A stretch of DNA of 18,942 bases from CAVZTX01 sp963778375 (GTDB lineage Bacteria > Chloroflexota > Ktedonobacteria > Ktedonobacterales > Ktedonobacteraceae): NCBI GenBank assembly GCA_963778375.1, contig CAVZTX010000033.1, positions 1 to 18,942 on the forward strand, given 5' to 3'. The translations under genes and the position numbers were made by a program. The notes beneath the pieces were generated by a model, which saw only the letters and a program-made list of their open reading frames with translations, did not search any database and was not told the DNA's origin. Positions 1-6,537 of this stretch are shown here, piece after piece. Position 1 is the first letter of the stretch, and each line of letters starts with the position of its first letter.

Positions 1-148
1 TTCTCAACCTTCTTTCCTAAAAACCTATACTTGAAAGGGCTTGCCCCCGCCCTGGAAAATCTTGCCCTGAACCTGCCAAATCCTGCACTTCCCCTCGAAA
101 ACCCTTCCCTTGCCCTGGATCACACAACTGTCCTGCTTGTCTGACCGC

Positions 149-793
149 CTACTCCAACGCAGGCACAAGCAGCCCATACCCCCCCTGCTCAAGCCGGTAC
201 ATCACATTCACACTATTGGTCTCTTGATTAAAGAACGGATAGAACGAAGCACCTAGAGTCTCCATCTGCTCAATTACCTCCTGATCATTCATCGGCGTTG
301 GAGGAATATGCCGGATCTCCAGGATACGCGACCAGATTTCTTCATTCCGTTCCTCAGAAAGAGGCGAGTCGAATGAATCCTCGATCTCATCTTGCATAGC
401 ACCATCATTGTTCTCATCGTCCACTTCCACCGGTGTAAGAGTGCCCGCGCGTGAGAGCGAAAGCACCTTCATAGCAGGAGTATGATGCCGTCGTATGGTC
501 GTCTTTCGATCTTTATGACGACCCAGTTGCGCAGTTACCTTATCCAACACAAGATCAAGGGCTGTATTCGCGTTAATTGCACTCACCTCGCTGCGAATGG
601 GGTGTGACGTCTGAGTGAGCGCTAGTTGTACAGTATAGCGGCCACGACCACTGCGGATCTTCTCATCAGCAACAGTTACCTCAATACGGGTATCGTCACT
701 GACAAAGCGTGAAAGCCGCTTCACCTTCTGCTCAATGTACTGACGTAAACGGGGCGAAACTTCCATCTGCCGACCTTTGATGATGATGTTCAT
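149..793 (-). CDS. hpf: Ribosome hibernation promoting factor, long form (HPF/RaiA family)
   Basis: The 214-residue product binds the small ribosomal subunit and, in long-form members, dimerises 70S ribosomes into inactive 100S particles in stationary phase or stress. Residues 1-100 form the S30AE domain, beginning MNIIIKGRQMEVSPRLRQYI and containing the basic stretch around RSGRGRYTVQLAL. After an acidic linker (about 120-150), residues 155-212 match the C-terminal dimerisation domain, with the typical IRHIPPTPMNDQEVIEQME, a Phe-rich core and a final YGLLVP. I chose the ATG at 793 because AGAGAAGG lies just upstream. A TTG 21 bases further upstream would add seven residues that overlap this ribosome-binding site. 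The length fits long HPF and differs from the roughly 100-residue short form. An extended -10 promoter lies upstream on the same strand. Confidence 0.93.
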   Translation of the reverse strand: MNIIIKGRQMEVSPRLRQYIEQKVKRLSRFVSDDTRIEVTVADEKIRSGRGRYTVQLALTQTSHPIRSEVSAINANTALDLVLDKVTAQLGRHKDRKTTIRRHHTPAMKVLSLSRAGTLTPVEVDDENNDGAMQDEIEDSFDSPLSEERNEEIWSRILEIRHIPPTPMNDQEVIEQMETLGASFYPFFNQETNSVNVMYRLEQGGYGLLVPALE

Positions 794-1185
794 GGTTTTG
801 CCTTCTCTTTCCAATCCAACAACATGACAGACAAAACAAACGGAATAGAGGTTTCTTCACTTCAGGGGCGTGTACATACATTCATTATACCATTCTTTCC
901 CAAAGAAAGATGGCTTACGCCAAATCTCCTACTAGACTTCACCTCCTCACTCCAAAAAAGGGCCAATTTTTCCCAACAAAAAGAAACATGTTGAAGCAAA
1001 TGTTCGCATAAATGAAAAACGTGATAGCGAAACCAACACTACTCCACTACATGTTCCCCATAAAGATGAAGAAAAATTCATATTTGTACTCAATAAATTC
1101 ATAAAATGTTCATACAATGATGGTATGCTGTCCATGATATGCATCCGAATGTATCTACTCATCGCATTGTGGGGGGACAAGCGCT
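794..1185. other. Divergent intergenic region between hpf and the DUF6788-like gene
   Basis: This AT-rich stretch separates two divergent genes. It holds the hpf promoter near 884-892. Toward the right gene there is a -10-like TACAAT at 1113-1118, but no convincing -35. A 77-codon minus-strand reading frame (947-1180) has no recognisable motif and a composition typical of AT-rich spacer DNA, so I do not call it a gene. Confidence 0.5.
884..892 (-). promoter_or_regulatory. Extended -10 promoter for hpf
   Basis: On the minus strand the sequence reads TGGTATAAT, a perfect TATAAT with the TGn extension. No good -35 hexamer lies 16-18 bases upstream, which is common for extended -10 promoters. 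Transcription would start near 877, giving a leader of about 84 bases before the hpf ATG. This is inferred from the motif only. Confidence 0.5.
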
Positions 1186-1539
1186 ATGACTCATCTGCCT
1201 GACGATCTACACATCACCTATCAACATCAATATCGCAAATGCGGGAAATCAACTTGCGGTACCTGCCGCACTGGCTTGGGCCACGGCCCATATTGGTACG
1301 CATATTGGCGTGAAGGATCGCGTCTGCGCTCAGGCTACATCGGCAAAGTTCACCCGGACGAAGAAGCCAAAGCAGAATTAACCGCTCAACTCTCCGAAGA
1401 CCTGCTAGCAGCCAGTGCGGCATTAAAAATCCCTACCCCAGCCCTGTCTCAAGTGCGTAGGATCCAGAGAGATCGCAAAGCCTCGGACAGGTCCCAAACT
1501 GATGCTAAGCTAGAAGAACCAGCCACCGTTTTGGCATAA
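1186..1539 (+). CDS. Small Cys-rich DUF6788-like protein
   Basis: The product has 117 residues. The N-terminal half reads like the DUF6788 module: a Y-R-K-C-G-K-S-T-C-G-T-C run (Cys19, Cys24, Cys27), then GHGPYWYAYWREG, then a basic R-L-R-S-G-Y-I-G-K. The Cys spacing (C-x4-C-x2-C) and the aromatic GPYWYAYW motif suggest a small metal-binding fold, possibly nucleic-acid interacting, but this is inference. The C-terminal half (about 58-117) is charged and low in complexity. A run of six G at 1171-1176 sits 9 bases before the ATG and could act as the ribosome-binding site. It lies between divergent hpf and co-directional nrdR, 113 bases before the latter, and probably forms its own unit. Its function is not known to me. 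Confidence 0.7.
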   Translation: MTHLPDDLHITYQHQYRKCGKSTCGTCRTGLGHGPYWYAYWREGSRLRSGYIGKVHPDEEAKAELTAQLSEDLLAASAALKIPTPALSQVRRIQRDRKASDRSQTDAKLEEPATVLA

Positions 1540-1611
1540 TCGCCCAAGAATTATCCATTCTGATCCACGGCAAAATCGTTAACCTCTCTCCGCATCATAG
1601 GTAGCTATTTG

Positions 1612-1620
1612 TGATAAAAT
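1612..1620 (+). promoter_or_regulatory. Extended -10 promoter for nrdR
   Basis: TGATAAAAT matches an extended -10 (TGn plus TAAAAT). No clear -35 is present. The predicted start near 1627 would give a leader of about 26 bases containing the ribosome-binding site. Confidence 0.4.
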
Positions 1621-1652
1621 ACTTCTATTTAGACGGAGAAGGGCGGACATTC

Positions 1653-2111
1653 ATGAAATGTCCATACTGCGGTGGTACCGAATCACGCGTCAAAGACTCA
1701 CGCGACATTGGAGATGCCATTCATCGCAGGCGCGAATGTGAACACTGCAAAGGACGCTTCAGCACATACGAGCGCGTCGAGAAATCCCATCTGATGGTCA
1801 TCAAACGTGACCAACGGCGTGAAGCCTTTGATCGCGAGAAACTCGCCATTGGTATTCGCAAAGCATGCGAGAAACGTCCACTTCCTGTAGGTGAAATCGA
1901 AAGCGCCGTCGAAGAGATTGAGCAGGAACTCTACAGCCTGGGTAGACAAGAAGTGCAAAGCAGCGTCATCGGTGAATTAGTCATGGAACACCTGCGACGC
2001 CTCGACAAAATCGCCTACATCCGCTTCGCCAGCGTCTATCGTTCCTTCGGTGACGTCGAAACCATGTTCGAGGAAATACAAAACCTCCTGAATCGAGAAA
2101 AATCGGAATAA
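1653..2111 (+). CDS. nrdR: Transcriptional repressor NrdR
   Basis: The 152-residue product is the ATP/dATP-sensing repressor of ribonucleotide reductase operons. The N-terminal zinc ribbon is intact: Cys3-x2-Cys6 (MKCPYCGG) and Cys29-x2-Cys32 (CEHCKGRFSTYE). The ATP-cone domain follows from about residue 46 (VIKRDQRREAFDREKL) to about 136 (YIRFASVYRSFGD). Length and motif order are standard for the family. The ATG at 1653 is preferred over a GTG at 1611 because GGAGAAGGG lies upstream and MKCPYCGG is the conserved N-terminus. No nrd genes or evident NrdR boxes were recognised nearby, so the regulated genes should lie elsewhere. It is convergent with the downstream cyclic-nucleotide-binding gene. 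Confidence 0.97.
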   Translation: MKCPYCGGTESRVKDSRDIGDAIHRRRECEHCKGRFSTYERVEKSHLMVIKRDQRREAFDREKLAIGIRKACEKRPLPVGEIESAVEEIEQELYSLGRQEVQSSVIGELVMEHLRRLDKIAYIRFASVYRSFGDVETMFEEIQNLLNREKSE

Positions 2112-2114
2112 TGC

Positions 2115-2162
2115 AAATGTAGGGGCGCAATGAATTGCGCCTGCTAAAGCGCCCCTACATTT
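2115..2162. repeat. REP-like palindrome; likely bidirectional terminator
   Basis: Perfect 14-base arms, AAATGTAGGGGCGC at 2115-2128 and its complement at 2149-2162, enclose a second competing palindrome, GCGCAAT-GA-ATTGCGC, at 2125-2140. The element fills almost the whole gap between convergent nrdR and the cyclic-nucleotide-binding gene, so it probably terminates both transcripts although there is no long T-tract. It belongs to the GTAGGGGCG family seen elsewhere in the window. Confidence 0.75.
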
Positions 2163-2176
2163 CACCAAATAAATTC

Positions 2177-2608
2177 CTACCGATTCGCCTCAGGAGATTG
2201 TGCCCGGCGTAAACGACGACTCAGAACAGAAAGAAGCTTGAGTGCAATTTCTGGATGGTTACGTAACGTCGTGCGAAATTCCCATACGGGCAGCAGCAAA
2301 GCCGTCACATCGTCAATAGCCGTAATAGTTGCCGAGCGAGGCAAATCATCCAGGAGCGCCATTTCGCCAAAGACATCTCCCGGTCCATTCACTCCAAGGT
2401 CTTTTTCCGCCCTATCGGGATCTTGTGCCTGGGTAACCCGCACCTTACCCTGTGTCAAAATATAGAGTCCCACACCCGTATCACCTTGCTTGATTAAGGT
2501 TGTGCCCGCAGGATATGTCCGCTGCTGGAGACTGCTACCGATTTCCCCCAGTTCCTTGTTAGTCAGGTCGCTGAAAAGGTCAACGCGTTTGAGGTTGTCT
2601 TCATACAT
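2177..2608 (-). CDS. Single-domain cyclic nucleotide-binding (CNB) protein
   Basis: The 143-residue product is one CNB (Crp-type sensor) domain. Residues 10-35 form the N-terminal helical part (LFSDLTNKELGEIGSSL). The beta-roll spans about 36-108, including GTTLIKQGDTGVGLYILTQGKV. The phosphate-binding cassette at 80-95 is FGEMALLDDLPRSATI, with the ligand-contacting Glu82 and Arg91 present. A C-helix ends in RRLRRAQ. No DNA-binding helix-turn-helix follows, unlike Crp (about 210 residues), so it is not a complete transcription factor. It may act as a free sensor or partner module. AAAGGAG precedes the ATG. It is convergent with nrdR and divergent from the TPR gene. Whether it binds cAMP, cGMP or neither cannot be told from sequence. 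Confidence 0.88.
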   Translation of the reverse strand: MYEDNLKRVDLFSDLTNKELGEIGSSLQQRTYPAGTTLIKQGDTGVGLYILTQGKVRVTQAQDPDRAEKDLGVNGPGDVFGEMALLDDLPRSATITAIDDVTALLLPVWEFRTTLRNHPEIALKLLSVLSRRLRRAQSPEANR

Positions 2609-2734
2609 AAATTAGGAACTCCTTTGAACTACATTTTCTCCATGAGTCCGACACGACGATAAGTCAGGCAGTACGTTCCCTCACACAGGGATAGCTTTGC
2701 CTCTGGCACTATTCTATCACATCTCCTCATAATT

Positions 2735-2769
2735 CCGTAGGGGCTAGATTTATCGCGCCCCTCGTACCT
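2735..2769. repeat. REP-like element, degenerate copy
   Basis: CCGTAGGGGC, then TAGATTTATC, then GCGCCCCTCGTAC. The outer arms GTAGGGGC and GCGCCCCT are complementary over the G/C core. The middle is nearly the same as the copy at 5410-5436, which indicates a shared subfamily. Confidence 0.55.
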
Positions 2770-3026
2770 GTTGATATCTCGACTGGATACAAGGGACGAG
2801 ATAAAGCAGACGAACAAATATCGCCTATTCTCGCAATCGCCTCTCGCTTGCTAACTTGTTCTATGTTATACACGTATCAGAGAGGAGCTTCCTCTTGTAT
2901 CTATTCGGCAATCACGCCTCCATACTATGTGAGGTTCCCATCATTCGTGCACACGTATCACAGTTATTGCCACTGTATTGACCAATCCTCTTAAATCATC
3001 TTACGAAAGAGAGGAGAATCCACATT

Positions 3027-3055
3027 TTGACTTTCTTCCCATCACGCACTACAAT
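3027..3055 (+). promoter_or_regulatory. Sigma-70-type promoter for the TPR gene
   Basis: TTGACT at 3027-3032 and TACAAT at 3050-3055 are separated by exactly 17 bases. Expected transcription start is near 3062, giving a leader of about 67 bases before the ATG at 3129. Confidence 0.7.
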
Positions 3056-3128
3056 GAAGACGGACGAATAGACAGCTAGAAAACACTAAGACCCCACACA
3101 ACTTGAAGAGAGACCAGGAAAAATTTTC

Positions 3129-5348
3129 ATGGCTACACAGGACGTTACAGCAGCAGAGAAACGCCTCCAGGCAGGTATTGATGCATTTAACGATGGTAGA
3201 TTGGACCGTGCGGCAGAAGCCTTTAGCGATGCGGAAATACGTTTTCGCCTACTCGGTGATTTCAAACGCGCAGGCGATAGTCGCTCAATGCTCGCGGATG
3301 TGCAGCGTCAAAATAACCAGCTTGAGCAGGCAACCATCAGCTACCAGCGAGCAATGAAGTTTTATCGTGACGCCGACCGTCCCTTGAGTGAAGCCGGTGC
3401 AGCGCTTGCGCTGGGACATATTGAACGACAACAGACCCATCTAGACCGCGCACAACAAGCCTACGAAAACGCCTGGAATCTCTATACCACGCAGCAAAAT
3501 CCCTTGGGACAGGGCAATGCTGCCCTGGCATTAGGCCATATTGAGCTTCAGCGCGGTAAAATTGAACGGGCCATCGACCAATATCAACAGGCCATCTCCG
3601 ATTATGAAAGCGCCAACAACCCTATCAATGAAGCTGATGCCCGCCGTAGCCTCGCGGATCTACACCGGCTTGCCCGCCACTTTGATGAAGCAGAAGCAGA
3701 CTACCAACGTGCTTTGGAAGTCTACCGCTCGAGCAAGGATAACTATGGCGTTGTTGATGCTCTGCTGGGCTTGGGCCGTATCTACCTGGATGCTCGGCGA
3801 CTCAACGAAGCATCCAATACTTTTGCGGAAGCGAACTCCCTTGCAGGTACTATAGAATATGCATTGGGAGAAGCCGATGCTATTCTTGGATTAGCAGAGG
3901 TTGCCCTCCTGCATGGTCAGGTAGACCAGGCTCTCACGAGCGCTCAATTGGCGCTTCAAAGCTATACCGATCAGCACAACGCGTTAGGCACTGCTAATGC
4001 CAGCCTCGTTCTAGGCGAGATCAATCTACGGCGAGGACAACTCTCCTACGCCAATGGCTTGATGGAGCGCGCTCTGCGTACATATAAAGCCACTTCAAGC
4101 CGTGTTGGCCAGGCAGAAGCCACAGCAGGACTGGGAGAAATTCAGCGTCGAAGAGGATTTCTGGAACGCGCCTTAAAGACCTTTGACGAAGCTCGCAAGC
4201 TTGCGCACGCAATGCGCAACGAAGTGGTTGAGTCCAGAGCCTTGCTAGGCATCGGTGATATCTATCGCCAGCAAGGGCGCACTCGTCAGGCCCGCAATTT
4301 CTATAGTGATGCTCAGAGGCGCATGGAAGCACTGAGCGGCCCGGCTGGAGCAGTAGGTACCGCCGAAGCTGCGGTACGTCTCGCACGCTTGGCAGTTTTC
4401 ACCGGTTGCCTCGATGAAGCAGCCTCGCATCTTGCGGCAGTCAACACAACCACAAAATCGACTCCGCTCGCTGCGCAGGTACTTCCCCTCACACTCCTCG
4501 TACACGGCCAGTTGCTCTTGACTCAGGGGGACTTCGCACAGGCCGAAGCTCGTTTCACTGATGCACATAACTCGGCCGAAGCACAACAAGAGCCCCTGAT
4601 TTCCGCTGAGGCTATCCTCGGCCTTGCCCGTACCCGCCTATCACGGGAAGAATTGGATGCCGCCTCAAACACCTTCCTTGAAGCTGGACGCGAGTTCCAG
4701 TTGATCGAAAGCGTGAACGGTGACGGTTCCGCTATGCTAGGCACCGCCCAGGTATTCATCGGACAAGAAGCATGGGATGAAGCCATCGAACACACTGAAG
4801 GCGCTCTTACCCGCTTCAATCAAAGCGACGACTTGATCGGGCAGGCAGATACAATGCTTGCTATGGGACTGGCCCACGGCGGCAAAGGAGAACCCGACGA
4901 AGCATTTACCGACTTTGAGCAAGCATTGAAGCTCTACCAGGATCAGGAGCAGCCATTAGGCGAAGCCGATACCCGCTATGGTCGAGCAGGCATCTACCTG
5001 GTACGTGGTGAACTCAATGCAGCTATGCACGAATTGTCCTCCGCTATCGCACTCGTCGAACGCGTTATGAATACTCTAAGCACACCACAGCAATGGAGCA
5101 CATTCTTGAACCAGTACGCCGAGCTATACGCGCAAGCCGCGATCACCGGAGTACGCCTCAATTCGGATGCACAGGCACGCACCCTCCTGACATCCTTCGT
5201 ACGTATTGCCGGATCGACCCAAATCGTCCAACATCTCACAGCATACGAAGACACCATCCCTACCAGCGGTGACGAAATGTCCGAGGACGAAATCCGCGCA
5301 AACACCGACCTGCTCAAACGGCTCAAACAACTACGTAAAGGATTGTGA
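3129..5348 (+). CDS. Large TPR-repeat protein (LGN-like repeats)
   Basis: The 739-residue product consists almost wholly of about 15-16 tetratricopeptide repeats with 40-residue spacing, each following the pattern LGxAxAxLxLGxIxxxxGxxxxAxxxYxxA-xxxY (for example near 86-125, 126-165, 246-285 and 595-640). Such arrays form superhelical protein-binding scaffolds. No signal peptide or membrane segment is visible, so it should be cytoplasmic. After the last repeat, residues about 655-710 (ALVERVMNTLSTPQQWSTFL... to LLTSFVRIAG) resemble the helical tail that precedes CHAT protease domains in other TPR proteins. Here the protein ends instead with a short charged segment, RANTDLLKRLKQLRKGL. A modest AGGA sits before the ATG. 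The function is unknown; a scaffold or regulatory role is inferred from the repeats only. Confidence 0.9.
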   Translation: MATQDVTAAEKRLQAGIDAFNDGRLDRAAEAFSDAEIRFRLLGDFKRAGDSRSMLADVQRQNNQLEQATISYQRAMKFYRDADRPLSEAGAALALGHIERQQTHLDRAQQAYENAWNLYTTQQNPLGQGNAALALGHIELQRGKIERAIDQYQQAISDYESANNPINEADARRSLADLHRLARHFDEAEADYQRALEVYRSSKDNYGVVDALLGLGRIYLDARRLNEASNTFAEANSLAGTIEYALGEADAILGLAEVALLHGQVDQALTSAQLALQSYTDQHNALGTANASLVLGEINLRRGQLSYANGLMERALRTYKATSSRVGQAEATAGLGEIQRRRGFLERALKTFDEARKLAHAMRNEVVESRALLGIGDIYRQQGRTRQARNFYSDAQRRMEALSGPAGAVGTAEAAVRLARLAVFTGCLDEAASHLAAVNTTTKSTPLAAQVLPLTLLVHGQLLLTQGDFAQAEARFTDAHNSAEAQQEPLISAEAILGLARTRLSREELDAASNTFLEAGREFQLIESVNGDGSAMLGTAQVFIGQEAWDEAIEHTEGALTRFNQSDDLIGQADTMLAMGLAHGGKGEPDEAFTDFEQALKLYQDQEQPLGEADTRYGRAGIYLVRGELNAAMHELSSAIALVERVMNTLSTPQQWSTFLNQYAELYAQAAITGVRLNSDAQARTLLTSFVRIAGSTQIVQHLTAYEDTIPTSGDEMSEDEIRANTDLLKRLKQLRKGL

Positions 5349-5409
5349 TGGGATGTTTGAAATAATTGTAAGGGCCGATTATGCAGTTTAACAACATACT
5401 CCGACGCTT

Positions 5410-5436
5410 CCGTAGGGATCGATTTATCGCGCCCAT
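5410..5436. repeat. REP-like element, degenerate copy
   Basis: CCGTAGGGATCGATTTATCG followed by CGCCCAT. It shares its start and the GATTTATCGCGCCC core with the copy at 2735-2769. A short palindrome, GCCGAT-GT-ATCGGC, follows at 5438-5451. The element lies between the TPR gene and the next promoter. Confidence 0.5.
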
Positions 5437-5471
5437 CGCCGATGTATCGGCCCCATCGTCAATCACCTTAC

Positions 5472-5500
5472 TTGCTATATGTCAGCCAAGAGCTTATGAT
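5472..5500 (+). promoter_or_regulatory. Sigma-70-type promoter for the gene at 5565
   Basis: TTGCTA at 5472-5477 and TATGAT at 5495-5500 have a 17-base spacer. Transcription would start near 5507, leaving a leader of about 58 bases with a strong GGGAGGAAA ribosome-binding site. This suggests the gene is transcribed separately from the TPR gene. Confidence 0.6.
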
Positions 5501-5564
5501 AGAAACATGTATACTAACAAGACAGATATGAGAATAAACATAGACTTCCTGGGAGGAAATTTCA

Positions 5565-6344
5565 ATGGATATGCGTTTCCTGCGTGGTAACCCACAAGCG
5601 CCAAAGGGGCACGCCATCTTTATCGCACGGAGCAGCAATGATCCGCGTACCATCTTATGTACCTACTGCGTAGTACCGCCCATGCCCCTATCACTAGCAA
5701 AGTACCTTCCTTCTTTCTTAGCCGCCCAGCTATCACCCGAAGAGTTACACGACGCAACCAACGTACCGGTCATGCCCATTCCGCCAATGCTCGAGGAAGG
5801 CAGCACGCTTGAGCATCTTGAGATGCTAGCAGATCGGCGAGACGACGACATTTGCGATATTGGCACCATTAACCCAAGGGATGAAGCAGCACGCATGCAA
5901 TTGGTGGCCCAGGGATGCCAGGAATACGGGCAACTCTACGTAGGCTTTGCTTCCACCTTTGCCAAAGCTCCAGCTATTTCAACATTTGAAGCCATCGATG
6001 AACCTCTCGCAATGGATGACCTGGATGCTGAAGAATTGCTGATCCAAACTATGAATGATCGGCAGCGTCTGGCAGAATTAGGCAAACTCGTAGGTACTGC
6101 TCGTTATGCCCTTGAAGGGCATGATAATCGCTTATTAGAAGACACAAAGCGCCGTATGCAACGTATCGCTAACCCTCTTGCCGACAAATATCGCGCTAAC
6201 GAGCTAGTGAATGCCGCCGTCGACCCTGGTGAGCGTGGAGCCAGACTCGCCCAACTCTATTTAGAACGAGGGTTCAAACTGCTCGATGAAGAATACGCAG
6301 AAATTCCAAACATCGAACGTGCCATTCGCGACCTACAATCATAA
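5565..6344 (+). CDS. Conserved-looking protein of unknown function
   Basis: The 259-residue product is not recognised. The N-terminal 60 residues look like a mixed beta/alpha fold: GHAIFIARSSNDPRTILCTYCVVPPMPLSLAKYLPSFLAAQL. A Pro-rich loop follows (VPVMPIPPMLEEG, about 68-80). The second half is predominantly helical and charged, for example LLIQTMNDRQRLAELGKL, TKRRMQRIANPLADKYRANELV and ERGFKLLDEEYAEIPNIERAI. No signal peptide or clear membrane segment is present, so it is probably cytoplasmic. GGGAGGAAA precedes the ATG with good spacing. It may be co-transcribed with the downstream frameshifted gene across 193 bases of repeats. Its last nine codons plus the stop are duplicated just downstream within a tandem repeat. 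Confidence 0.8.
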   Translation: MDMRFLRGNPQAPKGHAIFIARSSNDPRTILCTYCVVPPMPLSLAKYLPSFLAAQLSPEELHDATNVPVMPIPPMLEEGSTLEHLEMLADRRDDDICDIGTINPRDEAARMQLVAQGCQEYGQLYVGFASTFAKAPAISTFEAIDEPLAMDDLDAEELLIQTMNDRQRLAELGKLVGTARYALEGHDNRLLEDTKRRMQRIANPLADKYRANELVNAAVDPGERGARLAQLYLERGFKLLDEEYAEIPNIERAIRDLQS

Positions 6345-6348
6345 CATC

Positions 6349-6380
6349 TGTAGGGGCGGCCCTTGCGGCCGCCCTCGTGC
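6349..6380. repeat. REP-like hairpin, array copy 1
   Basis: TGTAGGGGCGGCC-CTTGC-GGCCGCCC: an 8-base perfect stem (GGGCGGCC with GGCCGCCC) five bases after the upstream gene's stop, followed by TCGTGC and an A-run. It could also act as a terminator on either strand. Confidence 0.8.
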
Positions 6381-6422
6381 AAAAAAACGAACGTGCCATT
6401 CGCGACCTACAATCATAACATC

Positions 6423-6454
6423 TGTAGGGGCGACCCTTGTGATCGCCCTGGTGC
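6423..6454. repeat. REP-like hairpin, array copy 2
   Basis: TGTAGGGGCGACC-CTTGT-GATCGCCC. The stem is interrupted by one C/A mismatch relative to copy 3, leaving six outer pairs (GGGCGA with TCGCCC). It ends in CTGGTGC. Confidence 0.75.
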
Positions 6455-6469
6455 TACAATCATAACATC

Positions 6470-6501
6470 TGTAGGGGCGACCCTTGTGGTCGCCCTGGTG
6501 C
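6470..6501. repeat. REP-like hairpin, array copy 3
   Basis: TGTAGGGGCGACC-CTTGT-GGTCGCCC, with the full 8-base stem. Compared with copy 1, both arms change together (GGCC/GGCC to GACC/GGTC). A small extra hairpin, GTGCG-AAAAA-CGCAC, follows at 6498-6512, just before the next ribosome-binding site. Confidence 0.75.
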
Positions 6502-6537
6502 GAAAAACGCACAAATATAGACGCAGGAGATAAACAT

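Larger units (their letters stand above)
2609..3128. other. 520-base divergent intergenic region
   Basis: This region separates the CNB gene (minus) from the TPR gene (plus). It contains a degenerate REP-like element (2735-2769), a weak extended -10 for the CNB gene (TGATAGAAT on the minus strand, around 2711-2719), a direct repeat of ACACGTATCA at 2870-2879 and 2951-2960, and a strong promoter at 3027-3055. The 62-codon minus-strand frame at 2629-2817 overlaps the repeat and has no recognisable features. Confidence 0.5.
6315..6501. repeat. Tandem array of REP-like hairpins with duplicated gene end
   Basis: Three units follow each other. Unit 1 starts inside the upstream gene at 6315 and unit 2 starts at 6389 (74-base period). 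Unit 3 starts at 6454 (47-base period, one mismatch to the matching part of unit 2). Units 1 and 2 share GAACGTGCCATTCGCGACCT, then the codons for Q-S-stop, so the gene's last nine codons and stop recur at 6389-6418. Unit 3 keeps only L-Q-S-stop. Each unit ends with a TGTAGGGGCG hairpin. Confidence 0.9.

Noticed and set aside
1..148. Repeated CTTGCCCTG (61-69, 109-117) at the left edge
   Set aside because: Short and imperfect pyrimidine-rich repeats with no hairpin; the stretch is truncated by the window, so nothing more can be said.
947..1180. 77-codon minus-strand frame between hpf and the DUF6788-like gene
   Set aside because: It lies in AT-rich spacer, shows no family motif, and has the irregular Ser/Met/Phe composition of a chance frame. 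No clear ribosome-binding site was seen.
2629..2817. 62-codon minus-strand frame upstream of the CNB gene
   Set aside because: It covers a REP-like element and lacks recognisable features.
4021..4386. Antisense frames inside the TPR gene (for example 4021-4386 and 4245-4589)
   Set aside because: The plus-strand protein shows continuous TPR periodicity; the antisense products are low-complexity Arg/Cys-rich shadows.
6315..6501. Tandem array considered as a CRISPR array
   Set aside because: Only three units with uneven spacing (74 and 47 bases), no unique spacers, and the repeats contain a gene end. No cas genes are present.
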